Shown one piece after another: positions 42,393-51,803 of a stretch of DNA of 64,000 nucleotides (positions are counted from its first letter, which is position 1; every line of letters begins with the position of its first letter). Position numbers and translations under genes: made by a program. Under the pieces are notes generated by a model. The model was not told the origin of the DNA and searched no databases. It saw only the letters and a program-made list of their open reading frames with translations. Origin of the DNA: Lautropia sp. (GTDB lineage: Bacteria > Pseudomonadota > Gammaproteobacteria > Burkholderiales > Burkholderiaceae_E); contig JAUNKF010000001.1 in the NCBI GenBank assembly GCA_030532895.1, positions 1 to 64,000 on the forward strand. The letters are read 5' to 3'.

Positions 42393-43241
42393 ATGACCGA
42401 CCCTCGCCAAGCCCTCATCGAAACCGCCTGGGACAATCGCCAGGACTACAGCCCGGCCAAGGTGCCCGCCGAGGTGCGTGAGGCCGTGGCCTCGGTGCTG
42501 ACCGACCTCGACACGGGCGCACTGCGCGTGGCCACGCTCACCAACCGCGAGGCAGAAGGCGCCGATCGCTGGACGGTGCACCAATGGGTGAAGAAAGCCG
42601 TGCTGCTTTCCTTCCGCCTGCACGACAACGTCCCGATGGCAGCGGGCGAGCTGCAGTTCTTCGACAAGGTGCCCACCAAGTTCACCGGCATGAGTGCCGA
42701 CGAGCTGGCCGCCACAGGCTACCGGGTGGTGCCGCCTGCGGTCGCACGCCGCGGCTCGTTCATCGGCCGAAACGTGGTGCTGATGCCCTCCTACGTCAAC
42801 ATCGGCGCGTATGTCGATGAAGGGACGATGGTCGATACCTGGGCCACCGTCGGATCGTGCGCACAGATCGGCAGGAACGTTCACCTCTCCGGTGGTGTCG
42901 GCATCGGCGGCGTGTTGGAGCCGCTGCAGGCCAACCCCACGATCATCGAGGACAACTGCTTCATCGGTGCGCGCTCCGAAGTGGTCGAGGGTGTGGTCGT
43001 CGAAGAGAACTCGGTGCTGGCGATGGGGGTGTTCATCAGCCAGTCCACCAAGATCTACGAGCGTGACACTGGCAAGATCTACTATGGCCGGGTACCCGCC
43101 GGATCGGTGGTGGTGCCGGGCAGCCTGCCATCGGCTGACGGACGCGTGAACCTGTCCTGCGCCGTGATCGTCAAACGGGTGGATGCCCAGACCAGGGCCA
43201 AAACGGCCATCAACGATCTGCTGCGGGGGGTGGACGCCTGA
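42393..43241 (+). CDS. dapD: Tetrahydrodipicolinate N-succinyltransferase
   Basis: A 282-residue DapD of the succinylase branch of lysine/DAP synthesis. N-terminal helical domain ([18 protein letters not shown]), then left-handed beta-helix hexapeptide repeats ([40 protein letters not shown]) and a C-terminal cap. The ATG at 42393 follows a short leader after the MBL gene. A hairpin lies ten bases after the stop. Confidence 0.97.
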   Translation: MTDPRQALIETAWDNRQDYSPAKVPAEVREAVASVLTDLDTGALRVATLTNREAEGADRWTVHQWVKKAVLLSFRLHDNVPMAAGELQFFDKVPTKFTGMSADELAATGYRVVPPAVARRGSFIGRNVVLMPSYVNIGAYVDEGTMVDTWATVGSCAQIGRNVHLSGGVGIGGVLEPLQANPTIIEDNCFIGARSEVVEGVVVEENSVLAMGVFISQSTKIYERDTGKIYYGRVPAGSVVVPGSLPSADGRVNLSCAVIVKRVDAQTRAKTAINDLLRGVDA

Positions 43242-43250
43242 CCCAACCCT

Positions 43251-43269
43251 GGGCCGCCTGAGGCGGCCC
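43251..43269 (+). terminator. Hairpin after dapD
   Basis: Perfect 8-base arms GGGCCGCC and GGCGGCCC with a 3-base TGA loop begin ten bases after the dapD stop. The following TTCCC is a weak U-tract, so termination may be partial and pilU may be read through. Confidence 0.5.
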
Positions 43270-43288
43270 TTCCCGAGTGAGCTGCCCC

Positions 43289-44821
43289 ATGCCGTTGAAC
43301 AACCTGCTTGAAACGATGGCCAAGAACAAGGCATCGGACTTGTTCATTTCAGTGGGATCACCGATTCAGTTCAAGGTCAACGGCAACATGGTGGCGGCCA
43401 ACCAGACCCGGCTGAACCCGACGCAAGTCGAAGTGTTGCTGCGCAAGGTGATCAGCGACAAGGACTGGGCGAGGTTCTCCGAAGAAAACGAGCTGAACAT
43501 CGGCTACGGCCTCACCGGGGTCGGCAGTTTCCGTCTTTCGCTCTTCAAGCAGCGGGGCACCACGGCAGCCGTCATCCGGTACATTCCGGGCGACATCCCC
43601 GACTTCGACACGCTGGGCTTGCCCCCCGTGCTGAAGGACTTGATCATGCTGCCGCGTGGCCTGATGCTGCTGGTCGGCGCCACCGGTGCCGGCAAGACGA
43701 CCACGCTCGCCTCGCTGATCGATTATCGGAACGCGCACCGAACCGGTCACATCCTGACACTGGAAGACCCGATCGAGTTCGTCTTCCGAAACCAGAAGTC
43801 GATCGTGAACCAGCGCCAGATCGGCACCGACGCGAAAGATCTGAGCACCGCCCTGAAGAGCGCACTGCGCCAGGCGCCCGACTGCATCTTCATTGGTGAA
43901 ATCCGTGATCTGGAAGCCATGACGGCTGCCATCACCTATGCCCAATCGGGCCATCTGGTACTGGCCACCCTGCATGCCAACAATGCCTCACACGCATTGA
44001 ACCGGATCATCAGTTTCTATGCGCTGGAGAACCGGGCCGCGCTGCTCTCCGACCTCTCGACCACACTGCGTGGCATCGTCTCCCAGCGCCTGTTGCAGGC
44101 CAAGGGGGGGGGCCGTGTACCGGCCGCGGAGGTGCTGATCAACACGACCCACGTGGCCGAGTTGATCGGCTCCAACCGACTGACCGAGCTGCCCCATGCC
44201 ATCGCCAACAGCCTGTCGGTCGGCTCACAATCCTTCGAGCAATCATTGATCCAGTTGTTGCGTGCCGACAAGATCACGCGTGAGGATGCCCTTCAGTACA
44301 GTGATTCGCCCACAAACCTGTTGTGGATGCTGGACAACACGGAAGCCGAAGACCCGAACAGCATCGATATTTCCCCGGAATCGATCGGCGAGTTGAGTCT
44401 GCCGAGCCTGTTGCAGCAGCAGGCCGCCGAGTTCACCCCGCAACGCGGCAACACCCGCAACGCCCCGTTGGCACGCAAGACGCTGGCCGATCTGGATCAG
44501 GAAGAGCCGGCCGAGACCGGTTTGAACGGGCAAGCCCCCTCCGCCGCCACGTCGACACCGATGGGCGCCGATCGACGCCCTGGTGTAACAGCCCCAGCGC
44601 CTTCCCCACTCAACGTTCAACCCCATGTGTCCAGCCCCCTGGACACGCTGACATCGACGCCGTTCGGCGAGCCGGCTGCGTCGAGCTTCCAGCCCTCCCC
44701 CTCATCGACCCCCACGGCTCCGTTCACGACGGCCACCTCCGATGGCACCCAAGACAAGCCCAAGGATCCCGCACCAAACGCCCAAGGTGCCTCCTTTGCC
44801 GAGTTCCTGATCAAACTCTGA
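43289..44821 (+). CDS. pilU: PilT/PilU-family type IV pilus ATPase with long C-terminal extension
   Basis: A 510-residue retraction-type ATPase. The first 375 residues are PilU-like: LLETMAKNKASDLFISVGSPIQFKVNG, Walker A GATGAGKTTTLASLID, the Asp box LTLEDPIEF, Walker B APDCIFIGEIRD and the His box LATLHANNASHALNRI. PilU works with PilT to disassemble pilin at the inner membrane. The last 135 residues are a Pro/Ser/Thr-rich, probably disordered tail, absent from standard PilU. ATG 43289 is chosen from homology. No pilT or other pilus gene is adjacent. Confidence 0.88.
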   Translation: MPLNNLLETMAKNKASDLFISVGSPIQFKVNGNMVAANQTRLNPTQVEVLLRKVISDKDWARFSEENELNIGYGLTGVGSFRLSLFKQRGTTAAVIRYIPGDIPDFDTLGLPPVLKDLIMLPRGLMLLVGATGAGKTTTLASLIDYRNAHRTGHILTLEDPIEFVFRNQKSIVNQRQIGTDAKDLSTALKSALRQAPDCIFIGEIRDLEAMTAAITYAQSGHLVLATLHANNASHALNRIISFYALENRAALLSDLSTTLRGIVSQRLLQAKGGGRVPAAEVLINTTHVAELIGSNRLTELPHAIANSLSVGSQSFEQSLIQLLRADKITREDALQYSDSPTNLLWMLDNTEAEDPNSIDISPESIGELSLPSLLQQQAAEFTPQRGNTRNAPLARKTLADLDQEEPAETGLNGQAPSAATSTPMGADRRPGVTAPAPSPLNVQPHVSSPLDTLTSTPFGEPAASSFQPSPSSTPTAPFTTATSDGTQDKPKDPAPNAQGASFAEFLIKL

Positions 44822-45019
44822 GCAAACGCGCGCCCGCCCCCTGCGCAGCACCGAAGACGCATCACGTTGCAACGCGTATCATTGCGCTGACAGCGTCTCG
44901 GCACCGCGTCGTGCCCCGAAACCCTTGGCAGGCTGCCCGACAGCCTGGGCCGACTTTCGCGGGCACGACTGGCGGCATGACCTGTGCTGGCATCCTCGCG
45001 TTCTCAGATATGGATCGAC

Positions 45020-45391
45020 ATGAACACGCCCGAAGTGATCGTCTACGGCATCCCCAATTGCGACCAGATCAAAAAAACCCGCCAGTGGCTGAATGCGCAT
45101 CAAGTGGCCCACCACTTCCACGACTACCGGCGTGACGCACTGCCTCGCGAACGACTTGAAGCCTGGGTGGCCGACCAGGGTCTGGATCGCCTGCTGAACC
45201 GGCGTGGCACGACCTGGCGGGCACTCGACGAAGCTCAAAAACAGGCAGCCGACACCGACCCGGCCAAGGCGATCACGCTGATGCTCTCGCAGCCTTCCCT
45301 GATCAAGCGGCCGGTGATCGAGATCAGCGGCCCATCGCCAAGCCTGCTGATCGGCTTTTCGACCGACGCACTCGAACAGGCGTTTTCCTGA
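45020..45391 (+). CDS. ArsC/Spx-family reductase-like protein (YffB type)
   Basis: A 123-residue thioredoxin-fold protein of the ArsC/Spx superfamily. It begins VIVYGIPNCDQIKKTRQWL with a single Cys in the active-site position, continues with VAHHFHDYRRD, and has the LIKRPVI cis-proline motif near residue 97. Such genes sit beside dap genes in many betaproteobacteria; the role is unknown and true arsenate reductase activity is not implied. Its stop overlaps the prmB ATG (TGATG), so the two are coupled. Confidence 0.9.
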   Translation: MNTPEVIVYGIPNCDQIKKTRQWLNAHQVAHHFHDYRRDALPRERLEAWVADQGLDRLLNRRGTTWRALDEAQKQAADTDPAKAITLMLSQPSLIKRPVIEISGPSPSLLIGFSTDALEQAFS

Positions 45392-46491
45392 TGCACCACG
45401 AACCGCACGTTCCCGCCCCCCCCTCACCTTTTCGGCCCAGCTATCGGCACCTGCCGGCTGCCGCCCTCGAAGCCCAGGAGCACCTGCGCACGCTGCGCGA
45501 CTGGGTGCGTTATGCCGCCAGCCGGATGCAGGCAGCGGGCCTGAGCTTTGGTCATGGCACGGCCAACGCCCATGACGAGGCCATCTGGCTCGTCTGCTGG
45601 TGCCTGTATCTGTCGCCCGAGCACTATGAGGCGCTGGCCGACGCGCAGGTGCTGCCAGAAGAGCGACGCCGTGTCCGGCACCTGATCGACGCTCGTTGCG
45701 AACGTGGCCAACCCCTGGCTTATCTGATCGGTGAAGCCTGGCTGATGGGCTATCGTTTCCGCGCCGACCCGCGTGCGCTGGTGCCCCGCTCCCTGCTGGC
45801 CGAAGCGCTGGTGAACCAGGCTTTTGAACCTTGGCTGGCCGAACAGCATGAGGACGACCCGGACAAGCAGGCAGCGCATGCCATGCTCGACGCCATGCTG
45901 ACCGAGCTGGGGGATCAGGCGGCCTGGATGCCAGACGAGGAAAACACACCGGTATCGGGGCCACGCCGCGTGCTCGATCTGTGCACGGGCGGTGGCAGCC
46001 TTGCCATCATCGCGGCACACTGCTTTCCCGAGGCCGAGATCATCGCCAGCGATCTCTCGCTCGATGCCCTGGCCCTTGCCACCGACAACCTGAACGATTA
46101 CGGGCTGGCCGACCGGATCACGCTCTATCAGGGCGACCTGTTTGCCCCACTGCCCGACACCCGCTTCGATCTGATCCTCTGCAACCCGCCTTATGTGAAT
46201 GCCCAGTCGATGGCCGCCCTGCCCGCCGAATACCGGGCCGAGCCGGAAGACGCACTTGGCAGTGGCACCGATGGCATGGATCTGATCGCACGGCTGCTGG
46301 TCGATGCCCCCGACTACCTGAGCGACCAAGGCATTCTGGTGATCGAGATCGGTCACGAGATGCCGCATTTCCAGGCGCGCTTTCCGGGGCTGGCTGCAAC
46401 AGCCATTCCGGTAGCCCAGGGCGATGACCGGATCGTGCTGATCCGGGCAGCCGACCTCAACGCCTGGCGGGATGCCACCCTACCGCTTTGA
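45391..46491 (+). CDS. prmB: Ribosomal protein L3 N5-glutamine methyltransferase
   Basis: A 366-residue PrmB/HemK-family methyltransferase acting on a glutamine of L3. The N-terminal helical domain is followed by VLDLCTGGGSLAIIAAHCFP (SAM binding) and the catalytic ILCNPPYVN. Residues about 150-188 form an acidic insert not usual in PrmB, extending it from about 300 residues. It overlaps the upstream ArsC-like gene by one base and leads into the ABC-F gene. Confidence 0.93.
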   Translation: MHHEPHVPAPPSPFRPSYRHLPAAALEAQEHLRTLRDWVRYAASRMQAAGLSFGHGTANAHDEAIWLVCWCLYLSPEHYEALADAQVLPEERRRVRHLIDARCERGQPLAYLIGEAWLMGYRFRADPRALVPRSLLAEALVNQAFEPWLAEQHEDDPDKQAAHAMLDAMLTELGDQAAWMPDEENTPVSGPRRVLDLCTGGGSLAIIAAHCFPEAEIIASDLSLDALALATDNLNDYGLADRITLYQGDLFAPLPDTRFDLILCNPPYVNAQSMAALPAEYRAEPEDALGSGTDGMDLIARLLVDAPDYLSDQGILVIEIGHEMPHFQARFPGLAATAIPVAQGDDRIVLIRAADLNAWRDATLPL

Positions 46492-46501
46492 GACAAACAC
46501 C

Positions 46502-48481
46502 TTGATCCGCTTCGACCATCTGAGTCTGGCACGGGCCGGACGCCCACTGTTCTCGGACGCTTCCCTCATCATCAACCCTGGTGAGCGCCTGGCCCTGATC
46601 GGTGCCAACGGCAGCGGCAAAAGTTCGCTCCTGGCATTTCTGCGGGGCGATCTCGCCGCCGAGCAAGGCGATGTCAGCATGCCGAAGCTGCGGATTGCCT
46701 GGCTGGCCCAGCAAAGCCCGCACAGCACCAAGAACCCGGTGCGCTTCGTGATGGATGCCGATCCCGCGCTCGTGGCGGCCGAAGCCGCCATTGCCAATGC
46801 CGAATCACGGCAGGCCGGCGAACAGCTCGGCGAAGCCTATGCGCAGTGGGTCGATGCCGGTGGCCCTTCTGCTGAAGCACGAGCGGCCGAGTTGCTGACC
46901 GGTCTCGGCTTCGGGCCGGCACAGCTTGAACGTCAGGTCAATGAGTTGTCAGGTGGCTGGAAGATGCGCCTGAACCTGGCCTGCGTGCTGATGACGCCCT
47001 GCGACCTGCTGCTGCTCGACGAACCCACCAACCACCTCGACCTGGATGCCGTGCTGTGGCTTGAACGCCAGTTGCAACGTCACCCGGCCATCCAGCTCAT
47101 CGTCTCGCACGACCGGGATTTTCTGGATCGGGTCGCCACCGCCAGCCTCGTGATCGAAGACGGCCTGTTGAACCGCTATCCGGGCGGCTATACGGCCAGC
47201 GAGAACATCCGTGCCGAACGCGCCGCCCAGCGCGAACGCGCGCGACGCGAGCAGCAGACCCGCATCGAGCACCTGAACAGCTTCATCGCCCGCTTCCGCG
47301 CCAAGGCCACGAAGGCCCGGCAGGCGCAGAGCCGCCTGAAAGCGCTGGAGCGGATGGAAGCGATCGCACCGTTGCGGGCCGTACGCGGGATCGATGTGGC
47401 ATTCGAGAATCCCCCGGAAGGGCCAGACCCGCTCATCCGCGCCCTGCAGCTGCAAGCGGGCTACCAGCAGGACACACCCATCGTTCAGGTTCCGGAGCTG
47501 GTGATCCGGCGGGGCGCACGCATCGGCATCCTCGGGCGAAACGGCGCCGGCAAGAGCACGCTGATCCGCACACTGATCGGAGAGCTGCCGACGCTCGGCG
47601 GTGAGCTGACCCGTGCCAGCACACTGTCCACCGGCTATCTGGCGCAAGAACAGATCGAGGAACTTCGCCCGACGGAATCACCGCTGCAGCACCTGAGCCG
47701 CCTCGCGCCCCAAGAGCGGGAACAGGTTCTGCGCAGCTGGCTGGGCCGCTTCGGGTTTTCAGGTGACGATGCGCTGCGGCCTACCGGGCCGATGTCGGGC
47801 GGCGAAAAGACTCGGCTGTGTCTGGCGCTACTGGCCTGGCAGCGGCCGGGCTTTCTGGTGCTCGACGAACCCACCAACCACCTGGACGCCAACACCCGTG
47901 ATGCGCTGGCCGAAGCGCTGGCGGGCTTCGACGGGCCGCTGCTGCTGGTCTCCCACGACCGCTACCTGCTGCGCAGCACGGTCGATGAATTCTGGCTGGT
48001 GGACGATGGCGTGTTGCGCCCCTTCGACGGCGACCTGGAGGACTATGCCCAATGGCTGCAAAAGGAGCGCGCCCAACGGAGCGCTCCTGCCTCGGCAGAG
48101 CCCCCCGACGCCACTGATCAACACACGGGCAAAGGCAGCGCCCTCAACCCCGCTTCCCCGACAAACCAGCCTGCCAGCGGCGCCAACAAGGCTGACAACC
48201 GCCGAGACCGCGCCCGGCAGCGGGCTGCGCTCGCCGTACTGAAAAAACCGCTGGAAAAAGCCATCCAGCAGATCGAGGCCCGGATGCAGGCACTGGAAGC
48301 GCGTATGGCCGACATCGACGCCCAGCTGACCCGGCCCGATGCCTTCGCCAACCCCGAGGGCGCTGCCGATCTTCAGCGCGAGCGTGCCCAGGCCGCCAGC
48401 GAGCTGGAAAGCCTGGAAAACGAATGGCTGGAGAAACAGGCGGAGCTGGAGGCGATCGAGCGCGAGAACGGGGTCGATTGA
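46502..48481 (+). CDS. ABC-F ATPase, YheS-like
   Basis: A 659-residue soluble protein with two ABC domains: Walker A GANGSGKSSLL and GRNGAGKSTLI, signatures SGGWKMRLNLA and SGGEKTRLCLA, and Walker B LLLLDEPTNHLDLDAVLW and FLVLDEPTNHLDANTRD. Between them is the linker RFRAKATKARQAQSRLKALERM, the ribosome-probing arm. Closest in style to E. coli YheS; such proteins act in translation on stalled ribosomes. The C-terminus is a coiled-coil tail with an Ala/Asn-rich insert. Start TTG 46502 matches the family start (IRFDHLSL); ATG 46472 would overlap prmB. Confidence 0.93.
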   Translation: MIRFDHLSLARAGRPLFSDASLIINPGERLALIGANGSGKSSLLAFLRGDLAAEQGDVSMPKLRIAWLAQQSPHSTKNPVRFVMDADPALVAAEAAIANAESRQAGEQLGEAYAQWVDAGGPSAEARAAELLTGLGFGPAQLERQVNELSGGWKMRLNLACVLMTPCDLLLLDEPTNHLDLDAVLWLERQLQRHPAIQLIVSHDRDFLDRVATASLVIEDGLLNRYPGGYTASENIRAERAAQRERARREQQTRIEHLNSFIARFRAKATKARQAQSRLKALERMEAIAPLRAVRGIDVAFENPPEGPDPLIRALQLQAGYQQDTPIVQVPELVIRRGARIGILGRNGAGKSTLIRTLIGELPTLGGELTRASTLSTGYLAQEQIEELRPTESPLQHLSRLAPQEREQVLRSWLGRFGFSGDDALRPTGPMSGGEKTRLCLALLAWQRPGFLVLDEPTNHLDANTRDALAEALAGFDGPLLLVSHDRYLLRSTVDEFWLVDDGVLRPFDGDLEDYAQWLQKERAQRSAPASAEPPDATDQHTGKGSALNPASPTNQPASGANKADNRRDRARQRAALAVLKKPLEKAIQQIEARMQALEARMADIDAQLTRPDAFANPEGAADLQRERAQAASELESLENEWLEKQAELEAIERENGVD

Positions 48482-48487
48482 CAGGAC

Positions 48488-48514
48488 GCCGCGCTGAAGG
48501 GCCAACGGCGCGGC
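48488..48514 (+). terminator. GC hairpin after the ABC-F gene
   Basis: Arms GCCGCGC (48488-48494) and GCGCGGC (48508-48514) pair perfectly, seven bases after the ABC-F stop. There is no U-run, so Rho-independent termination is doubtful; it could serve the convergent end of this run. Confidence 0.3.
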
Positions 48515-48611
48515 CTTGTCGCATGAGGCCCTGTCAGCTCATGGCTTCAGAAACGGTACGGCGGCCATCGCCTGATCATGCCATCCGGGTGCTCGGCCCG
48601 GACAATGGGCA

Positions 48612-49076
48612 TCATTGCAGCGTGCCTTTCAGCGCAACCGGCAGCGGCACCGTCAATACCTCGATGCCTTCATCACGCAGTGACTCGGTTTCTTCGGGCG
48701 AGGCCGTGCCGCGAATGGCACGGGCAGGCGCTTCGTTGAAGTGAATGCGTCGGGCCTCTTCGGCAAAGCGATCCCCGACATCCTCGGTTTCTTCGATCAG
48801 CTTGCGCAGCCCCTGCATCATGCGGGCCTGCACCTCGCGCATCTGCCCCTCGTCGTCGCCCCCCTTGGCGGTTGGCGCATCGACCGGGGCCGCCTCGGAC
48901 GAGCGCCCATGCACGAGGTTCAGGCGCGGCGCCGACAACAGCTTTCTGACCTGATGACTGCCGCAAAGCGGGCACTCGATCAGCTGGCGTTCTTGCTGCT
49001 GCTCGAAATCATCCGCCGATGAAAACCAGCCTTCAAACTGATGTTCGCGTTCGCAGCAGAGGTTAAAGACTTTCAG
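48612..49076 (-). CDS. DUF1178 family protein
   Basis: A DUF1178 protein of about 154 residues with unknown function. It has the family's N-terminal VFNLCCEREHQFEGWFSSADDF and a CxxC pair in IECPLCGSHQVRKLLSAP, suggestive of metal binding. Family members begin right at this point. The best start is CTG 49076, with AAGGGAG six bases upstream; an in-frame ATG at 49115 would add 13 residues without homology and has a weaker ribosome site. Convergent with the ABC-F gene. Confidence 0.85.
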   Translation of the reverse strand: MKVFNLCCEREHQFEGWFSSADDFEQQQERQLIECPLCGSHQVRKLLSAPRLNLVHGRSSEAAPVDAPTAKGGDDEGQMREVQARMMQGLRKLIEETEDVGDRFAEEARRIHFNEAPARAIRGTASPEETESLRDEGIEVLTVPLPVALKGTLQ

Positions 49077-49144
49077 GCTGAACTCCCTTGCCTGGATGCG
49101 CCACGTGGGGCGCATCGTATCGGCTTCGTCGTATGGCTTGTCGA

Positions 49145-51076
49145 TTAACGGGCATCATCGCCCGAAGCGGCTTCATTGTCCAGCTTGCGCTCGATTTTCA
49201 TGCCGCGTTTCAGGGTATCCACCCAGGCGTTGGCCTCCGAACGGGCCAGCAATTGACGCACCTGGGTCTGATACCGCGCTCGCCGCTTTTCAGCCTCGGC
49301 ATCGGGCGGCAGCACCTTTTCGACACGGATCAGCTGGTAGCCATCACGCCCGGCATTGACACCCACCCAGGCGGGCAATTGGTCGGCCGGCACGGCGAAG
49401 ACGGCTTTCAGCGCCTCAGCCGACAACCCGGTCGGCACGGCACGGCTCACGAAGCTTTCCTTGCCCAGATCAGCCGGCGCCTTGCCACCTTCCTTCAAGG
49501 CCGCCAGCTGCTTCTCGCCCGCGGCCACCGCCTGCCGCTGCGCTTCGGCCGTGATCCAGCGTGCCTTCACCGTGTCCTTCACCTCATCCAGACGCTGGAC
49601 ACGGGCCGGATGGTGCGCCTCGACACGCGCCGAGATCAGCACGCCGGGCGACAGCTCGATCGCTGCCGTGTTGCGCCGTTCTTCCAGTGCCTCCGGCGTG
49701 AAGAGCTGCTCCAGCAATCGGGCGCTGCCTTCGAGCGAGCCTTGAGCCGCATTGGCCACCGGCCGACGGCCCAGGTTCTTCGCCTTCTGAATGGACACGC
49801 CAAAGCGTTCGGCCACCGGCGTGAGCGAATCGGCCTGCTCATAAGCAAGCTTCGACAATGCCTCGGCCTGCTCGTTGTAGCGGCGTGCCGCGGCATCCTC
49901 ACGCCACAACTTCATCAGCTCGGGCTTGACGTCAGCCAGCGACTTCTTGCCGGCACCTTTCACGTCGGTCACGCGGATGACGTGAAAACCGAATTCGCTT
50001 TCCACCACCTCGGTGAAACCGGGCGCCGTCAAGGCAAAGGCCGCATCGGAAAAAGGCTTGACCATCGTGTCACGCTCGAAGGCCCCCAGATCACCGCCCT
50101 GCGCAGCCGAGCCCGGATCTTCGGAGTGCTTCCTGGCCAGCTCGGCAAACTGCTCAGGCTTAGCCTTGGCCTCGGCCAGCAGCGATTCGGCCCGTTGCTT
50201 CACCTCGGCGCGCGCGGCCTCATCGGCCCCTTCGGGCACTTTGAGCAGGATGTGACTCGCCACCCGTTCTTCAGGTGCGTTGAAGCGGCTGTCGTTCTTT
50301 TCATAAAAAGCCTTCAACTCGTCTTCCGACGGCTTGGCATCGGCCGGCAGAACGTCTTCACGCTTGAGCAGCACATAGCTCACATCGACCGACTCCGGCA
50401 ACTCGAACGCGGCTTTGTGCTCATCATAATAAGCCTGCAACTGCTCGGCACTGGGCGACAGCCCCCCTTCACGCTCACGAGCACTGACGAAGGCACTACG
50501 CACGGCGCGGCGGGTTTCCTGTGACTCGAAGAGCGATTCGAGCAACGTCGCAGGCAGGATCGCCGTCTGGGACACCGAATTTTCCATGGCGCCCAACACC
50601 AGATCCTGCCCAACCTGGGCTTCATACTGCTCGGGCGTCAGGCCATTCTGGGCCAGCAGGCGACGATAGGCTTCGACATCGAATTTGCCATTGGCATCTC
50701 GCAGATCGGTCAGGCTGCCCAGAATGGCTTTCTGGATTTCGGCAGGCGTGACCGTGATGCGCGCGCGCCGGGCCTCATTGAACAACGCCTGGCGCGTGAT
50801 CAGGCTCTCCAGCACGTCGGCGCGTGCGGCCGGGTTGTCGATGCGGGCCGGATCGACCTGATCGCCCATTGCCTGTTGAAGCTGCTCGACCTGCTGGCGG
50901 TAGATCCGGTCGAAATGCATCCGCGAGACAGGCTCGCCATCCACCGTGGCCACCGTGTCGGCATCACTGAACATACGGTCGTAGCCGGCAATGCCGAAAA
51001 ACACGAAAGCCGGCATGATCAGCACCAACAGCAAGCCTTGGGCCAAGCGCTGGTGCGTTCTTACAAAATCAAACAT
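49145..51076 (-). CDS. ppiD: PpiD-like periplasmic folding factor (SurA_N / parvulin)
   Basis: A 643-residue membrane-anchored chaperone. One transmembrane segment (LAQGLLLVLIMPAFVFFGIAG, about residues 11-31) puts the rest in the periplasm. A SurA-like N-terminal region (residues 40-200) is followed by a parvulin domain (ASHILLKVPEGADE to FGFHVIRVTD, about 260-370) and a second C-terminal parvulin-like region. PpiD works near SecYEG on newly exported proteins. Confidence 0.93.
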   Translation of the reverse strand: MFDFVRTHQRLAQGLLLVLIMPAFVFFGIAGYDRMFSDADTVATVDGEPVSRMHFDRIYRQQVEQLQQAMGDQVDPARIDNPAARADVLESLITRQALFNEARRARITVTPAEIQKAILGSLTDLRDANGKFDVEAYRRLLAQNGLTPEQYEAQVGQDLVLGAMENSVSQTAILPATLLESLFESQETRRAVRSAFVSAREREGGLSPSAEQLQAYYDEHKAAFELPESVDVSYVLLKREDVLPADAKPSEDELKAFYEKNDSRFNAPEERVASHILLKVPEGADEAARAEVKQRAESLLAEAKAKPEQFAELARKHSEDPGSAAQGGDLGAFERDTMVKPFSDAAFALTAPGFTEVVESEFGFHVIRVTDVKGAGKKSLADVKPELMKLWREDAAARRYNEQAEALSKLAYEQADSLTPVAERFGVSIQKAKNLGRRPVANAAQGSLEGSARLLEQLFTPEALEERRNTAAIELSPGVLISARVEAHHPARVQRLDEVKDTVKARWITAEAQRQAVAAGEKQLAALKEGGKAPADLGKESFVSRAVPTGLSAEALKAVFAVPADQLPAWVGVNAGRDGYQLIRVEKVLPPDAEAEKRRARYQTQVRQLLARSEANAWVDTLKRGMKIERKLDNEAASGDDAR

Positions 51077-51232
51077 GAATGGGCGGTCAAAGAGACGAAA
51101 ACGGTCAATCCGCTAGTTTATTCGAGCTTCTCGACGCGCGGTGAACCGGGGCGAACAACGGCCATCATCTGTTGCACGCTGCCCCCTACCGCTGAGTACG
51201 CCTCCCCCTGAGCGCATGGCTCCGTCTTCGAT

Positions 51233-51418
51233 TCAGACCTCGGCAAGCCAGCCCACGGTCCATGCCCCCTTCAACGCGCGCGCGGCACACAGCAACACGC
51301 CCACCGCCACCGGTGCCATCTGAAGCCCCATGCCCACCTCGGGCCAGGCTGCCGCCACAAACATCGGAATGAATGCCAGGGCGCCTTTATAGACCCCTCG
51401 GCCCAGAACCCTCATCAT
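51233..51418 (-). CDS. Possible small membrane protein, unknown
   Basis: A 61-residue frame with two hydrophobic stretches (GALAFIPMFVAAAW and MAPVAVGVLLCAARAL) and codon use like the neighbours. There is only a weak GAG before the ATG pair at 51415-51418. No family recognised. It may be spurious; listed because nothing else explains this part of the gap. Confidence 0.3.
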   Translation of the reverse strand: MMRVLGRGVYKGALAFIPMFVAAAWPEVGMGLQMAPVAVGVLLCAARALKGAWTVGWLAEV

Positions 51419-51428
51419 CTCAGTGTCC

Positions 51429-51443
51429 AGCGCGTGTCATGGA
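51429..51443 (+). repeat. Dispersed 15-mer copy (AGCGCGTGTCATGGA)
   Basis: One of five copies of AGMGCGTGTYATGAA in this window. Its extended form GTGTCCAGCGCGTGTCATG (51423-51441) is identical over 19 bases, in reverse orientation, to 54662-54680. Confidence 0.65.
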
Positions 51444-51803
51444 GCGGATCATCCTGATGGGACAGGCAGCTGTGGCAGGGCTGCTCATGGCCACCTTGTT
51501 GGCCGCATCGTTCCCACCCGACACAGCAACCGATGCCAGCCGTGTGGTGACGAGCAGCCTCCCCCATCGATGATCGATCCCCTGATCCTAGCCGTTTCCG
51601 GACTGGCGTCATCCGGTGGCAGATGATCGAGCGTACCCGCCCAACAAACGGTGCCTGGAAAGCCTCGTCAGCCAAAAAACATCCATCAAGCCGGGCGCGC
51701 AGCATGCACGGTATCTCAGCCAGACCAGGCGCTGCACCACCGCTGATGCCCCGATTCATGCCGACGCGGGTCTCCACACCGCACCAAAGCATCACCTGCT
51801 CCG

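Larger units (their letters stand above)
51077..51803. other. Gene-poor region between ppiD and the TRAP-binding protein
   Basis: A 727-base stretch with no recognised family. It contains one plausible small membrane-protein frame at 51233-51418 (minus), a possible 44-codon plus frame starting at 51439 (hydrophobic middle), and a copy of the dispersed 15-mer at 51429-51443. The rest shows nothing convincing. Confidence 0.5.
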
